DNA of 63,356 bases from Chloroflexota bacterium. GTDB taxonomy: Bacteria > Chloroflexota > Limnocylindria > Limnocylindrales > CSP1-4. Made by a program: the position numbers and the translations under genes. The stretch covers positions 1-63,356 of the forward strand of contig JAJZRQ010000007.1 in the NCBI GenBank assembly GCA_021802585.1, read 5' to 3'. This document shows positions 15,651 to 23,834 of this stretch, in pieces. The stretch's first letter is position 1. The number at the start of each line of letters is the position of its first letter. Below the pieces are notes generated by a model. That model was not told the DNA's origin and did not search any database. It was given only the letters and a program-made list of their open reading frames with translations.

Positions 15651-16358
15651 TCAGGATGGACCCTTCGGCGAGAAGTAGTCGGGCGCGGGAGCCTCGAACG
15701 CCTGGTCGTCGATCGACCAGGCGAGGTGGACGGTCACCCCGACGACTCCGGGGACCATCTCGACCATCCGCTCGACCATCGCGACCGTCGCCCGGCGCTC
15801 GACCTCGCCGCGGATCGTCGCGACGCCGTCCGCCACCTCGACGGTGACCTTCGAGAGGTCGACCCAGAGCGCCCGGTGGAGCACCTCGCCGCGGATCGCC
15901 TCGGCGAGCTCTTCGTCGGTGCGGACGAACGTCCGCACGATGTCCGCGCGGGTGACGATCCCCACGAGGCGGCCGTCCGCGATCACCGGCAGGCGGTTCA
16001 CCTTCCGCCCGATCATGAGGGCGGCGGCCGCATGGACGGACTGCCCGGCGTCGATCGTGATCGCCGGCGCGGTCATCGCGTCGCCGGCCGTCCGCGCCTC
16101 GGCCTTCGCGAGGAGCCTCCGCGTTTCCGCGGAGTCCCCGAAGATCCGGGCGAGCGGCCGGCGCGGGAGCGCCTCGGGGTCCTGCTCCTTGACGAGCAGG
16201 TCGGCCTCGGAGACGACGCCGAGGACGCGGCCGGCGTCGTCGACGACGGGCAGCCCGCTGATGCGGCGCTCCACGAGGAGGCGGGCGACCTCCTTGAGCG
16301 GCGTCTCCGGCCGCACTGCCAGCACGGACCGGGTCATGATGTCCCCGACGGTCTCCAT
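15651..16358 (-). CDS. CBS-pair and BON domain protein
   Basis: A 235-residue cytoplasmic protein. Two CBS motifs come first (METVGDIMTRSVLAVRPETP; GDAMTAPAITIDAGQSV with VNRLPVIADGRLVGIVTRAD). A C-terminal BON domain follows (VTVEVADGVATIRGEVERR, MVPGVVGVTVHLAW). CBS pairs bind adenine nucleotides or CoA-like ligands, and BON often binds membranes or surfaces. The ATG at 16358 has GGGAGGGGA upstream. A TACGAT -10-like hexamer lies at 16466-16471 on this strand. A close paralogue is at 36752-37465. Confidence 0.9.
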   Translation of the reverse strand: METVGDIMTRSVLAVRPETPLKEVARLLVERRISGLPVVDDAGRVLGVVSEADLLVKEQDPEALPRRPLARIFGDSAETRRLLAKAEARTAGDAMTAPAITIDAGQSVHAAAALMIGRKVNRLPVIADGRLVGIVTRADIVRTFVRTDEELAEAIRGEVLHRALWVDLSKVTVEVADGVATIRGEVERRATVAMVERMVEMVPGVVGVTVHLAWSIDDQAFEAPAPDYFSPKGPS

Positions 16359-16520
16359 CGCCGTCCCCTCCCTGTGCTCGTCCCGTCTGGCGCGGCGACG
16401 CCGCCGCGGGCCGCCCTCGAGCGTCCGGGCTCGCGCGCCTGTCGGCACCTCCTCCGGCCGCCCTGATCGTAGCGGCAGCAGGCGGCCCGTGACAGGGCCG
16501 AAATTCGGAGGATGACGGGC

Positions 16521-16620
16521 TGCCCGGCGCCCGGGGTCCCCTACCCGGCGCCCGGGGTCCCCTGCCCGGCGCCCGGGGTCCCCTGCCCGGCGCCCGGGGT
16601 CCCCTGCCCGGCGCCTGCGG
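16521..16620. repeat. 21-base tandem repeat in the rbsK 3' end
   Basis: Four full 21-base units (16521, 16542, 16563, 16584) and a partial fifth encode a repeated GAGQGTP heptapeptide in RbsK. In the unit at 16542 one base differs, turning the Gln codon CAG into TAG, which is the rbsK stop (16541-16543). The first unit is therefore untranslated. Confidence 0.95.
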
Positions 16621-17521
16621 CGTCGAGCTCGGCCGCAGTCGGCATCCCGCCGCGGGCGCCAGGGCGGGTCGTCGAGAGGCCCGCCGCCGCGACGGCGCGG
16701 CGGACGGCGACCGGGAGCAGGCGCCCGGCCGCGAGCGCCGCGGCGAGGGCGCCGTTGAACGTGTCGCCCGCGCCGGTCGTGTCGACCGGCCGGACCGGGG
16801 CGGGCGGGACCGCATCGGGGGGCGCGTCCCGGGCGACGAGGAGGGCGCCGCGCGCCCCGAGGGTCACGACGACGCTCCCGACGCCGGGGTGGGCCGCGAG
16901 GAGGCGGCGGGCCGCCGCTCCCGCGTCGCCCGGACCGGCGAGGACGGCGAGCTCGGCCTCGTTCGGCGTGACGACCGACGCCGCGTCGAGGACGGCCGGG
17001 TCGAGGCCGTCGGCCGGGGCCGGGTTGAGGATCGTCGCGGCCCCGGCGGCCCGCGCCGCGGCGAGGGCCGCGGCGACTGCCGCGGACGGGATCTCGCGAC
17101 AGGCGAGGATGACGTCGCCCGGCCCGACCGCGAGCGCGGCGAGCGCGGACACGGCCGCCGCCGGGGTGACGGCGCCATTTGCCCCGGGGGCGACGGCGAT
17201 GAGGTTCTCCGCGCGCTCGTCGACGACGACGAGGGCGACGCCGGTCGGGCGGTCGACCGTGGCGAGGTGCCGCGTGTCGATCCCCTCCGCGTCGAGGGCC
17301 GCCCGCGCCGCGTCGCCGAAGTCGTCCCGCCCGACGGCGCCGACGAACGCGACCGCGGCGCCGAGGCGGGCCGCCGCGACGGCCTGGTTGCCGCCCTTCC
17401 CGCCGTGGTGCCGGGCGACGTCGCCGCCGGTGACGGTCTCGCCGGGCCCCGGAAGGCGCGGCGCCACGACGACGAGGTCGACGTTCACCGACCCGACGAC
17501 GACGACGCGCCCGCTGCCCAT
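16541..17521 (-). CDS. rbsK: Ribokinase (PfkB family)
   Basis: A 326-residue kinase phosphorylating D-ribose (or a related pentose) at O5. It has an N-terminal VVGSVNVDLVVVAPRLPGPG and GGKGGNQAVAAARLGAAVAF. The catalytic PfkB signature is DTTGAGDTFNGALAAAL, with Asp as base and the GAGD anion hole. GAGGAGGT lies eight bases before the ATG. The last 25 residues are GAGQGTP repeats not found in the family. It is divergent from the LiaF-like gene, and a TACGCT -10-like element lies at 17556-17561. No ribose transporter adjoins it. Confidence 0.92.
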   Translation of the reverse strand: MGSGRVVVVGSVNVDLVVVAPRLPGPGETVTGGDVARHHGGKGGNQAVAAARLGAAVAFVGAVGRDDFGDAARAALDAEGIDTRHLATVDRPTGVALVVVDERAENLIAVAPGANGAVTPAAAVSALAALAVGPGDVILACREIPSAAVAAALAAARAAGAATILNPAPADGLDPAVLDAASVVTPNEAELAVLAGPGDAGAAARRLLAAHPGVGSVVVTLGARGALLVARDAPPDAVPPAPVRPVDTTGAGDTFNGALAAALAAGRLLPVAVRRAVAAAGLSTTRPGARGGMPTAAELDAAGAGQGTPGAGQGTPGAGQGTPGAG

Positions 17522-17638
17522 CCCGACCTCCTCGGAGCCGTCCGCCAAGCGGACCAGCGTAGCGCGCGGACACAGGCCCGGCGGGCCCGGCGCGCCGGCG
17601 TAGGATGGGTGGCGGCTCCACCCGCCCGGGAGGTCACG

Positions 17639-18172
17639 ATGCTCCGGTTCCTCGCGAAGCTCTGCGGAATCCTCGTCGCGGCATCGATCGCCGCCAGCAT
17701 CGCCAGCGCCGTCGCCGCCCTCAACCTCAAGAGGCAGGCGCCACCGCGGCCGGATGACGCCGCGGACGAGATCGACCTCGTCGCGGTCATGGACGGCGCG
17801 GAGTACGCGAACCGCGCGCCCGCGTTCCGGGGCGGGCGGGTCATCTGCTGGTACGCGGGCGCCGGCGTCGACCTCCGCGAGGCGACGCTCGACCCGGGCG
17901 GCGCCGACCTCGAGGTGCGGACGGTGTTCGGCGGGACCCGGATCGTCGTCGCCCCCGGCGTCCCGGTCGACGTCAGCGGGCCGGCGATCTTCGGCGGCAT
18001 CTCCGACATGACGGCCGCCCCCGAGGCGCCCGCCGGCGCTCCCGCGCTCCGGATCACCGGCTTCACCGTCTTCGGCGGCCTCCAGATCATCGCCGCCGAG
18101 CGCGGCGAGGAGCTTGCGGCGTGGGCCACGGCGCCGGGACCCTTCCCCGGGCCCGAGGCGGCGCCCGCCTGA
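17639..18172 (+). CDS. Membrane-anchored LiaF-like C-terminal domain protein
   Basis: A 177-residue protein with one N-terminal transmembrane helix (LCGILVAASIAASIASAVAAL). A beta-helical domain contains repeated VFGG/IFGG turns (VRTVFGGTRIVV, AIFGGISDM, TVFGGLQII), the pattern of LiaF/DUF2154-type cell-wall-stress proteins. TAGGAT at 17601-17606 is a likely -10, and GGGAGG precedes the ATG. The function is inferred only. Confidence 0.75.
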   Translation: MLRFLAKLCGILVAASIAASIASAVAALNLKRQAPPRPDDAADEIDLVAVMDGAEYANRAPAFRGGRVICWYAGAGVDLREATLDPGGADLEVRTVFGGTRIVVAPGVPVDVSGPAIFGGISDMTAAPEAPAGAPALRITGFTVFGGLQIIAAERGEELAAWATAPGPFPGPEAAPA

Positions 18173-18219
18173 CACCGCCCGCCCCGGGCCCGAGGCGGCG
18201 CCCGCCTGACGCCGCCCGC
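18145..18219. repeat. Tandem duplication of the LiaF-like gene 3' end
   Basis: About 37 bases around the stop codon (18145-18181) recur immediately downstream (18182-18219) with one or two changes. The second copy is non-coding, so the gene end has been duplicated in place. Confidence 0.85.
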
Positions 18220-18261
18220 CTGACGCCCGGCCGCGCGGCGGCATCCCGGCCCGCGGCGCGG

Positions 18262-18267
18262 TAGAGT
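18262..18267 (+). promoter_or_regulatory. -10 element for the DUF3090 gene, leaderless start
   Basis: TAGAGT ends six bases before the ATG at 18274, so transcription should begin at or next to the start codon. No Shine-Dalgarno sequence is present. Four other genes in the window have identical spacing. Confidence 0.65.
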
Positions 18268-18273
18268 CGCGCC

Positions 18274-18879
18274 ATGGCGCGTCGCATCTTCGACCTCGGG
18301 CGACCCGACCGCTTCGTCGCCGGCACCGTCGGCGAGCCGGGCAGCCGGACGTTCTTTCTCCAGGCCCGCCGGGGCGGGACTCTCGTCTCCGTCGTCCTCG
18401 AGAAGGTCCAGGTCCAGGTCCTCGCCGAGCGGATGGCCCTCCTCCTCGGCGAGGTGGCCCGGCGCGGCATCCGCGTTCCGGAGGCCCTCGCGCCGGGCGA
18501 CGAGGACAGCGCCCCGCTCGAGGAGCCGCTCGTCGAGGCCTTCCGCGTCGGGACGATGACTCTCGCCTGGGACGGCGCGAGCGACGAGATCCTCGTCGAG
18601 GCCCGGGCCCAGGTCGAGGAGGACGAGGAGGACGAGGAGGAGGACGCGACCGCCGACGAGGAGGACGAGGAGGAGGACGAGGAGGAGGACGAGATCCCCG
18701 ACGACGACCCGGAGGGCCCCGACCTCGTGCGGGTCCGCCTCACGCCGGTCCGGGCCCGGGCGTTCGCGGAGCGCGCCCTCCGCACGGTCGCGGCCGGGCG
18801 CCCCCCGTGCCCGCTCTGCGGGCAGCCCCTCGACCCGCGCGGCCACCTCTGCCCGCGCCGCAACGGGTACGTGCACTGA
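18274..18879 (+). CDS. DUF3090 family protein
   Basis: A 201-residue protein of the DUF3090 family: RIFDLGRPDRFVAGTVGEPG at the start and FFLQARRGGTLVSVVLEK. A C-terminal zinc-ribbon-like CPLCGQPLDPRGHLC precedes the end. Residues about 112-145 are an almost purely Asp/Glu tract from GAGGACGAG-type codon repeats. In Actinomycetota this family sits beside SCO1664-type proteins, as here. The biochemical role is unknown. Confidence 0.9.
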   Translation: MARRIFDLGRPDRFVAGTVGEPGSRTFFLQARRGGTLVSVVLEKVQVQVLAERMALLLGEVARRGIRVPEALAPGDEDSAPLEEPLVEAFRVGTMTLAWDGASDEILVEARAQVEEDEEDEEEDATADEEDEEEDEEEDEIPDDDPEGPDLVRVRLTPVRARAFAERALRTVAAGRPPCPLCGQPLDPRGHLCPRRNGYVH

Positions 18880-19628
18880 CCTCCGACCTCCCGCCCGCGA
18901 TCGCGCTTCCCCCGCAGCTCGCGATCCCGTTCCTCGGCACCGGCGAGCTGGAGATCGTCGGCCGCCTCGTCGAGGCCTCGAACGTCACCCTCTTCGTCGC
19001 CGTCCACGGCGACGTCCCGGGCGGCGGGCCGACCGTCGCGGCCGCCGTCTACAAGCCGATCCGCGGCGAGCGGCCGCTGTGGGACTTCCCGGACGGGACG
19101 CTCGCCCACCGCGAGGTGGCCGCCTTCCTCCTCTCACAGGCGAGCGGCTGGGACGTCGTCCCGCCGACCGTCTTCCGCGACGGGCCCGCCGGCCCAGGCA
19201 TGGTCCAGCTGTGGGTCGAGGTTCGCGACGACGCCGACGTCGTCGAGCTCATCCGGGCCGCCGACCCGCGCCTCCGCCGGGTCGCCCTCTTCGACGCCGT
19301 CGTCAACAATGCGGACCGCAAGGCCGGCCACCTCCTCGTCCGCGCCGACGGGCTCGTCCAGGGCGTCGACCACGGCGTCACGTTCAGCGTGGACCCCAAG
19401 CTCCGGACGGTCCTCTGGGGCTGGCGTGGGACGCGGCTCACGGAGCGCGAGGCCGGATCGCTCACGCTCCTCCAGCGGGCCCTGCCGGGGCTCCGCGGCG
19501 CCCTCGAGGCGCACCTCGCCGCCGACGAGATCGCCGCCACGACTGGCCGCGTCGAGGGCCTCCTCCGCGGCGGCCGGTTCCCCGAGCCGCTCCCCGACTG
19601 GCCGGCCGTCCCCTGGCCCTGGTCCTGA
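18807..19628 (+). CDS. SCO1664 family protein (PI3/4-kinase-like fold)
   Basis: The conserved part begins near 18876 (LGTGELEIVGRLVEASNVTL). It has kinase-like blocks VAAAVYKPIRGERPLWDFPD (ATP-site Lys), LFDAVVNNADRKAGHLLV (HxxxxN-type catalytic Asn-Asp) and VDHGVTFSVDPKLR (DHG in place of DFG). It overlaps DUF3090. The start is uncertain: GTG 18807 gives 273 residues, and CTG 18876, overlapping the TGA, gives 250. Pairing with DUF3090 suggests one process. The substrate is unknown. Confidence 0.85.
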   Translation: MPALRAAPRPARPPLPAPQRVRALTSDLPPAIALPPQLAIPFLGTGELEIVGRLVEASNVTLFVAVHGDVPGGGPTVAAAVYKPIRGERPLWDFPDGTLAHREVAAFLLSQASGWDVVPPTVFRDGPAGPGMVQLWVEVRDDADVVELIRAADPRLRRVALFDAVVNNADRKAGHLLVRADGLVQGVDHGVTFSVDPKLRTVLWGWRGTRLTEREAGSLTLLQRALPGLRGALEAHLAADEIAATTGRVEGLLRGGRFPEPLPDWPAVPWPWS

Positions 19629-19632
19629 GCCG

Positions 19633-19708
19633 CGCCGCGATCACCCCGCGCCCGGCGGCTCCGCGCCGCGCGCCGCGATCACCCCCCGCGCGGCGGCACC
19701 GTGCCGAC
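19633..19708. repeat. Imperfect 38-base tandem duplication at the menG 3' end
   Basis: The segment starting CGCCGCGATCACCCC at 19633 recurs at 19671. The second copy contains the menG stop codon and final codons, and the first is non-coding between the two convergent genes. Confidence 0.6.
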
Positions 19709-20440
19709 GTGGATCGTCACGATGCCGCCCGACATCCCGGTCCAGCGGACCCCGACGAGGCCGGCCTCCCGCATGACCTCCGCGATCCGCTCGGGCGGCG
19801 GGTAGCTCTGGACGCTCCGCACGAGGTACGTGTACGCGGCGCCCTGCCCGGCGACCGTCCCGAGGATGGGCACGACCCGGTCGAACCACCAGCGCATGAC
19901 CCGCGCCAGCCGGCTCCGGGGCCGGGCGATCTCCAGGCAGACGACCTTCCCGCCCGGCCGGACGACCCGCGCCATCTCGGCGAAGCCCCGCGCGTAGTCG
20001 GGCAGGTTGCGCATCCCGAAGGCGATCGTCGCCGCGTCGAAGGCGCCGTCCTCGGCCGGGAGGGCCAGTGCGTCACCGACCACGAACGTAAGGCCCGCCT
20101 GACCGTCGAACCTGCGCCGGGCGACCTCGATCATCCCCGGGCTGATGTCGACCCCGAGGACCGACCCGCCGGGAGCGGCGGCGCGGAGGAGGTCGGCGGC
20201 GACCTTCCCGGTCCCCGACGCGACGTCGATCGCCCGCCCGCCCGGCCGGAGGCCCGCGCCCGCGACCGCGCGCCGCCGCCAGCGCGGCTCCTGGAACGCG
20301 CTGATGACGAGGTTCATGGGGTCATAGACACCGCTGATCCGGTCGAACATCGAGGCGACCTCGGGGGTCGCGGCCGCGTTGCCACGGTCGGTCGCGCGGC
20401 CCGACGGGGCGTCGGCGCGCGGATCGCGCGGGGTCGTCAT
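19679..20440 (-). CDS. menG: Demethylmenaquinone methyltransferase
   Basis: A 253-residue SAM-dependent methyltransferase performing the last menaquinone step. Family signatures are MFDRISGVYDPMNLVIS, SAM-binding IDVASGTGKVAADLL, GVDISPGMIEVARRR and FGMRNLPDYARGFAEMARVV. It is the last gene of the men operon, overlapping the preceding stop by four bases (ATGA). UbiE-type activity on ubiquinone precursors is unlikely, as only menaquinone genes are present. Confidence 0.93.
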   Translation of the reverse strand: MTTPRDPRADAPSGRATDRGNAAATPEVASMFDRISGVYDPMNLVISAFQEPRWRRRAVAGAGLRPGGRAIDVASGTGKVAADLLRAAAPGGSVLGVDISPGMIEVARRRFDGQAGLTFVVGDALALPAEDGAFDAATIAFGMRNLPDYARGFAEMARVVRPGGKVVCLEIARPRSRLARVMRWWFDRVVPILGTVAGQGAAYTYLVRSVQSYPPPERIAEVMREAGLVGVRWTGMSGGIVTIHVGTVPPRGG

Positions 20441-22692
20441 GCGGGGTCCTCCTCGGCGTCCGAGCGTCCGGCGAGGCCGGCGGCGGCGAGGGCGTCGCGG
20501 ACGGCGGCGGCGACCGGGCCCGGCTCGGTGATCGGGGCGGTGTGGCGGAGACCCGGGAGGTCCCGCCGCACGGCGGCCGGGATCCGGGCGGCGAGCGCGT
20601 CGGCGATCGGGCGGTAGAACGGCTCCGACGCCGTCCCGGCGAGGATCGCGACGGGGCACGCGATCATGGCGAGCCGCGCCGGGTCGAGGCCCTCCATCGC
20701 CGCGTCGGCGACGGCGCCGCCGCCCTCGTCGGCGAGGAACGCGCGCGAGCGCTCGGGCAGCGCCTCCCAGGCCCGGGGGCCCGCCACGCCGCCCAGGAAC
20801 GCCCGGGCAGCGGCCGCGGGACCGCCGGCGGCGGCCGCCCGCGCGGTCGCCCGGGCGACGCGCGCGAACGCGACGCGCGTGCGCTCGTCGGCGAGGGGGC
20901 CGTACGGCGGCTCGTAGGCGACGACGCCCGCGACCCGGTCCGGCAGGCGCGCCGCCGCCTCGAGGGCGACGACGCCGCCGAAGCTGTGGCCGACGAGGAT
21001 CGCCCGTCGGGCGCCCTCCGCGTCGAGGAGCGCCGCGAGGTCGGCGACGTGCGCGTCGACGGCCACGGGCCGCGGAGGGACGAGGCGGCGCTCCCCGCTC
21101 CCCCGCCGGTCGGGAGCGAGGACGCGGAGGTCGCCGGAGCCCCCGAGCGCGCGAGCGAGCGGGGCGAGCTGGCGCCCCGTCGAGAGGGTCGCGTGGAGGA
21201 GGACGACGAGCGGGGTGAGCATCTCGCGGAGCTCGGCCCGGCGGAGCTTCCCGGAGGCCGTCCGGGGCAGGGCGTCGACGCGGCGGACGGCGGCGGGCAC
21301 CTTGTACGGCGCGAGGCGCTCCCGGCACCAGGCGCGGAGCGCGCCGTCGCCGGGGTCGGGCGCACCGGGCCGGAGGACGACCGCGGCGACCGGCACGGCG
21401 CCCCACGCCGGGTCCGGGCGGGCGACGACGCCGGCCGCGGCGACCGCCGGATGGGCCTCGAGCACCGCCTCGACCTCGGGGGGCGAGACGTTCTCGCCGC
21501 CCGAGATCACGATGTCGTCGCGCCGCCCGACGACAGTGAGCCGGCCGTCGGCGTCGAGGCGCCCGAGGTCGCCGGTCCGGAGCCAGCCGTCCGGGGAGCG
21601 CGCGGCTGCCGTCGCCTCCGGTTGGCCGAGGTATCCGGAGAACGCGGCCGGCGTCCGGACCTCGATCGCCCCCACCCCGTCGGATCCCGGGGCCGCGATC
21701 CGGACGGCGACCCCCGGCAGCGGCCGGCCGGCCGACCCCGGGTGGGCGGCGGCCTCGTCCGCGGTGAGCGCCGTGACCCCCGAGCCGGCCTCGCTCAGGC
21801 CGTACGTGGGGACGACCGGCCAGCCGGCGGCGGCCGCGCGCGCGACGAGGTCGGCGGGGATCGGCGCGCCGCCGAGGAGGATCGCCCGGACGGTCGCCGG
21901 CGGGGGCGCGTCGCCGGCCGCCTCGAGGAGGCGGGCGAGCTGGGCCGGCACGAGCGAGACGTGGCTCGGAGCGGCCGCACCAGCGCCAAGCGCGCCGAGG
22001 ACGGCGTCGGGATCGGGCGCTGCGAGGACCGTGAGAGGGAGGCCGGCCCCGAGGGCCCGCCAGGCGACCCCCAGCCCGGCGACGTGGGCGAGCCCGAGGC
22101 AGAGGAGCCAGCCCGTCGCCGGCGGGAGCGCGGCGGTCCACGCGGCGGCGCTCGCGGCGAGCGCGGCATGGGAGAGGAGGGCCGCCTTCGGCCGGCCGGT
22201 CGTCCCCGACGTGAGGACGGCGACCGCGGGCGCGCCGGCATCCAGCACCACGCCCCGCGGCGATGCTCCCGCGGCGCGCCCGGCGAGCGTCGCCGGCACG
22301 ATCGCGCGCACGTCGCGGCCGCCCGCCGCGCCCCGCGTGCCGGCGGCCCCGGCGGCGAGACCCGGGTCGTGGAGGAGGAGCGCCGGCGTCGTCGCGGCGA
22401 GGGCGGCCCCGACCTCGCGGGCCGTGAGGCGCGTCCCGAGCGGCACGGCGACCGCCCCGGCGCGGAGGATCCCGGCGAGGAGCCCGATCGCCTCCGCGGA
22501 GGGGCCGGCGAGGAGGGCGACGCGGTCCCCCGGCGCCACCCCCTCCGCCTGGAGCGCCGCGGCGACGGCGTCCACGGCACGGTCGAGCCCGGCGAACGCG
22601 AGGTCGCCCGCCGCGTCGCGGATCGCGAGGGCCGCCGGCCGGGCCGCCGCGTGCCGCCGGATCGCGAGGGGGAGCGTCGGCGCGGCGCTCAC
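20437..22692 (-). CDS. menE: O-succinylbenzoate-CoA ligase fused to an alpha/beta-hydrolase
   Basis: A 751-residue two-domain protein. Residues 1-490 are an acyl-adenylating ligase: VLTSGTTGRPKAALLSH, YGLSEAG, GWLRTGDLGRLD, and the C-terminal catalytic Lys in LPRTASGKLRRAELRE. The frame continues through Met491 without a stop into an alpha/beta-hydrolase: LVVLLHATLS, nucleophile GHSFGG, and a C-terminal His in LPGLRHTAP. MenE makes OSB-CoA. MenH is encoded separately, so the extra domain may be the missing DHNA-CoA thioesterase (inference). The GTG start overlaps the menC stop (GTGA). An internal ATG at 21222 could also allow the hydrolase to be made alone. Confidence 0.88.
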   Translation of the reverse strand: MSAAPTLPLAIRRHAAARPAALAIRDAAGDLAFAGLDRAVDAVAAALQAEGVAPGDRVALLAGPSAEAIGLLAGILRAGAVAVPLGTRLTAREVGAALAATTPALLLHDPGLAAGAAGTRGAAGGRDVRAIVPATLAGRAAGASPRGVVLDAGAPAVAVLTSGTTGRPKAALLSHAALAASAAAWTAALPPATGWLLCLGLAHVAGLGVAWRALGAGLPLTVLAAPDPDAVLGALGAGAAAPSHVSLVPAQLARLLEAAGDAPPPATVRAILLGGAPIPADLVARAAAAGWPVVPTYGLSEAGSGVTALTADEAAAHPGSAGRPLPGVAVRIAAPGSDGVGAIEVRTPAAFSGYLGQPEATAAARSPDGWLRTGDLGRLDADGRLTVVGRRDDIVISGGENVSPPEVEAVLEAHPAVAAAGVVARPDPAWGAVPVAAVVLRPGAPDPGDGALRAWCRERLAPYKVPAAVRRVDALPRTASGKLRRAELREMLTPLVVLLHATLSTGRQLAPLARALGGSGDLRVLAPDRRGSGERRLVPPRPVAVDAHVADLAALLDAEGARRAILVGHSFGGVVALEAAARLPDRVAGVVAYEPPYGPLADERTRVAFARVARATARAAAAGGPAAAARAFLGGVAGPRAWEALPERSRAFLADEGGGAVADAAMEGLDPARLAMIACPVAILAGTASEPFYRPIADALAARIPAAVRRDLPGLRHTAPITEPGPVAAAVRDALAAAGLAGRSDAEEDPA

Positions 22693-23834
22693 CCGGCGGC
22701 CTCGACCGCCTCGACGGCGAAGCGGCGGAGGGCGCGGTCGTCGAGCCGGACGCCGAGCCCCCCGCTCCCCTCCCCGCCCGGCACGGAGAGCGTGCCGTCC
22801 TCGACGAGGAGGGCGGCCTGGAGGAGGTCGTGCTCGAGGAGCCCGGCGGTCGCGAGGCCGTGGGCGCGTCCGGGAGGCAGCGGGGCGGCGCAGGCCCGGG
22901 CCGCCGCGATCCCGATTCCCGTCTCGAACAGCGTCGAGAGGACGACCGGCACGCCCCGGGCGGCGGCGGCCGCGGCGATCTCCGCCACCGCGACCGGTCC
23001 GCCGACGCGGGCCGGCTTCACGACGAGGACGTCGGCCGCCCCGGCGGCGAGGATCCCCCGCGCCGCGCCCGGCGAGCGCACGGCCTCGTCGGCGGCGACC
23101 GGCACGCCGACCCGCGAGCGGAGGTCGACCGCGCCGGCGAGGTCGTCGGGCGCGAGCGGCTGCTCGACGTGCTCGATGTCGTACGGCTCGATCGCCTCCA
23201 GCCGCTCCTCGGCGGTCGGGAGGTCCCACGCGCCATTCACGTCGATCCGCAGCCGGACGTCGGCGCCGGCGGCCCGGCGGATAGCGCGCACCCGGGCGAC
23301 GAGGTCGGCCGTCTCGCGCTCCGCGCCGGCCTTGAGCTTCAGCGTCGTGAACCCGGCCTCGAGGGCCTGGAGGGCCGCCTCGGCGCCCTCCCGGGGGGCC
23401 GCGAACCCGATCGTGCCGTTCACCGCGACCGCCGTGCCGTCGGGAGCGAGGGCGAGGTCGAGGCGGGCCGCGTCGAGGGCGGCGAGGAACGCCCGGCCCG
23501 GCCCGCCGAGGAGCTCGAGCTCGCCGGCGTCGGGGAGGTCGCCGTCGCGGGCCCGGCCGGCGGCCTCGCGGATCGCGCGGGCGAGGATCGTCTCCTCGAC
23601 CTCGGTCGCATCGGGCTCGAGGACCGCCTCCCCGACGCCGGTCCGGCCGTCCCTCGCCGCGAGGAGGACGATCCACGCCTCGCGGTGGAGCCACATCCCC
23701 GTCGCGGTCGCGAACGGGCGCCGGAACGGCACCCGGACCCGGAGCGCGGAGAGGCCGGCCACGGGGACCGCCTCGAGGAGCTGGAGGAGGGCCGCCGCGC
23801 CGCCGGGATGGACCGGACGCCCGGGCGCGCTCAC
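22689..23834 (-). CDS. menC: O-succinylbenzoate synthase
   Basis: A 381-residue enolase-superfamily enzyme dehydrating SHCHC to OSB. The barrel residues are visible: catalytic Lys in TTLKLKAG, metal ligands in RIDVNGAWD, EQPL and DEAV, and second Lys in LVVKPARVGG. The N-terminal capping domain has VPFRRPFATATG. GTG start, with 4-base overlaps to menA before and menE after. Some family members are N-succinylamino-acid racemases, but the operon makes OSB synthase the clear choice. Confidence 0.93.
   Translation of the reverse strand: MSAPGRPVHPGGAAALLQLLEAVPVAGLSALRVRVPFRRPFATATGMWLHREAWIVLLAARDGRTGVGEAVLEPDATEVEETILARAIREAAGRARDGDLPDAGELELLGGPGRAFLAALDAARLDLALAPDGTAVAVNGTIGFAAPREGAEAALQALEAGFTTLKLKAGAERETADLVARVRAIRRAAGADVRLRIDVNGAWDLPTAEERLEAIEPYDIEHVEQPLAPDDLAGAVDLRSRVGVPVAADEAVRSPGAARGILAAGAADVLVVKPARVGGPVAVAEIAAAAAARGVPVVLSTLFETGIGIAAARACAAPLPPGRAHGLATAGLLEHDLLQAALLVEDGTLSVPGGEGSGGLGVRLDDRALRRFAVEAVEAAG

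Noticed and set aside
16521-16620. CRISPR-like regular repeats
   Set aside because: The units are contiguous 21-mers without spacers, lie inside the rbsK coding end and have no cas genes nearby.
22693-23694. N-terminal extension making a 1085-residue MenE
   Set aside because: The extra part is antisense to menC and Arg/Pro-rich. The GTG at 22692 overlaps the menC stop like all other junctions of the operon.
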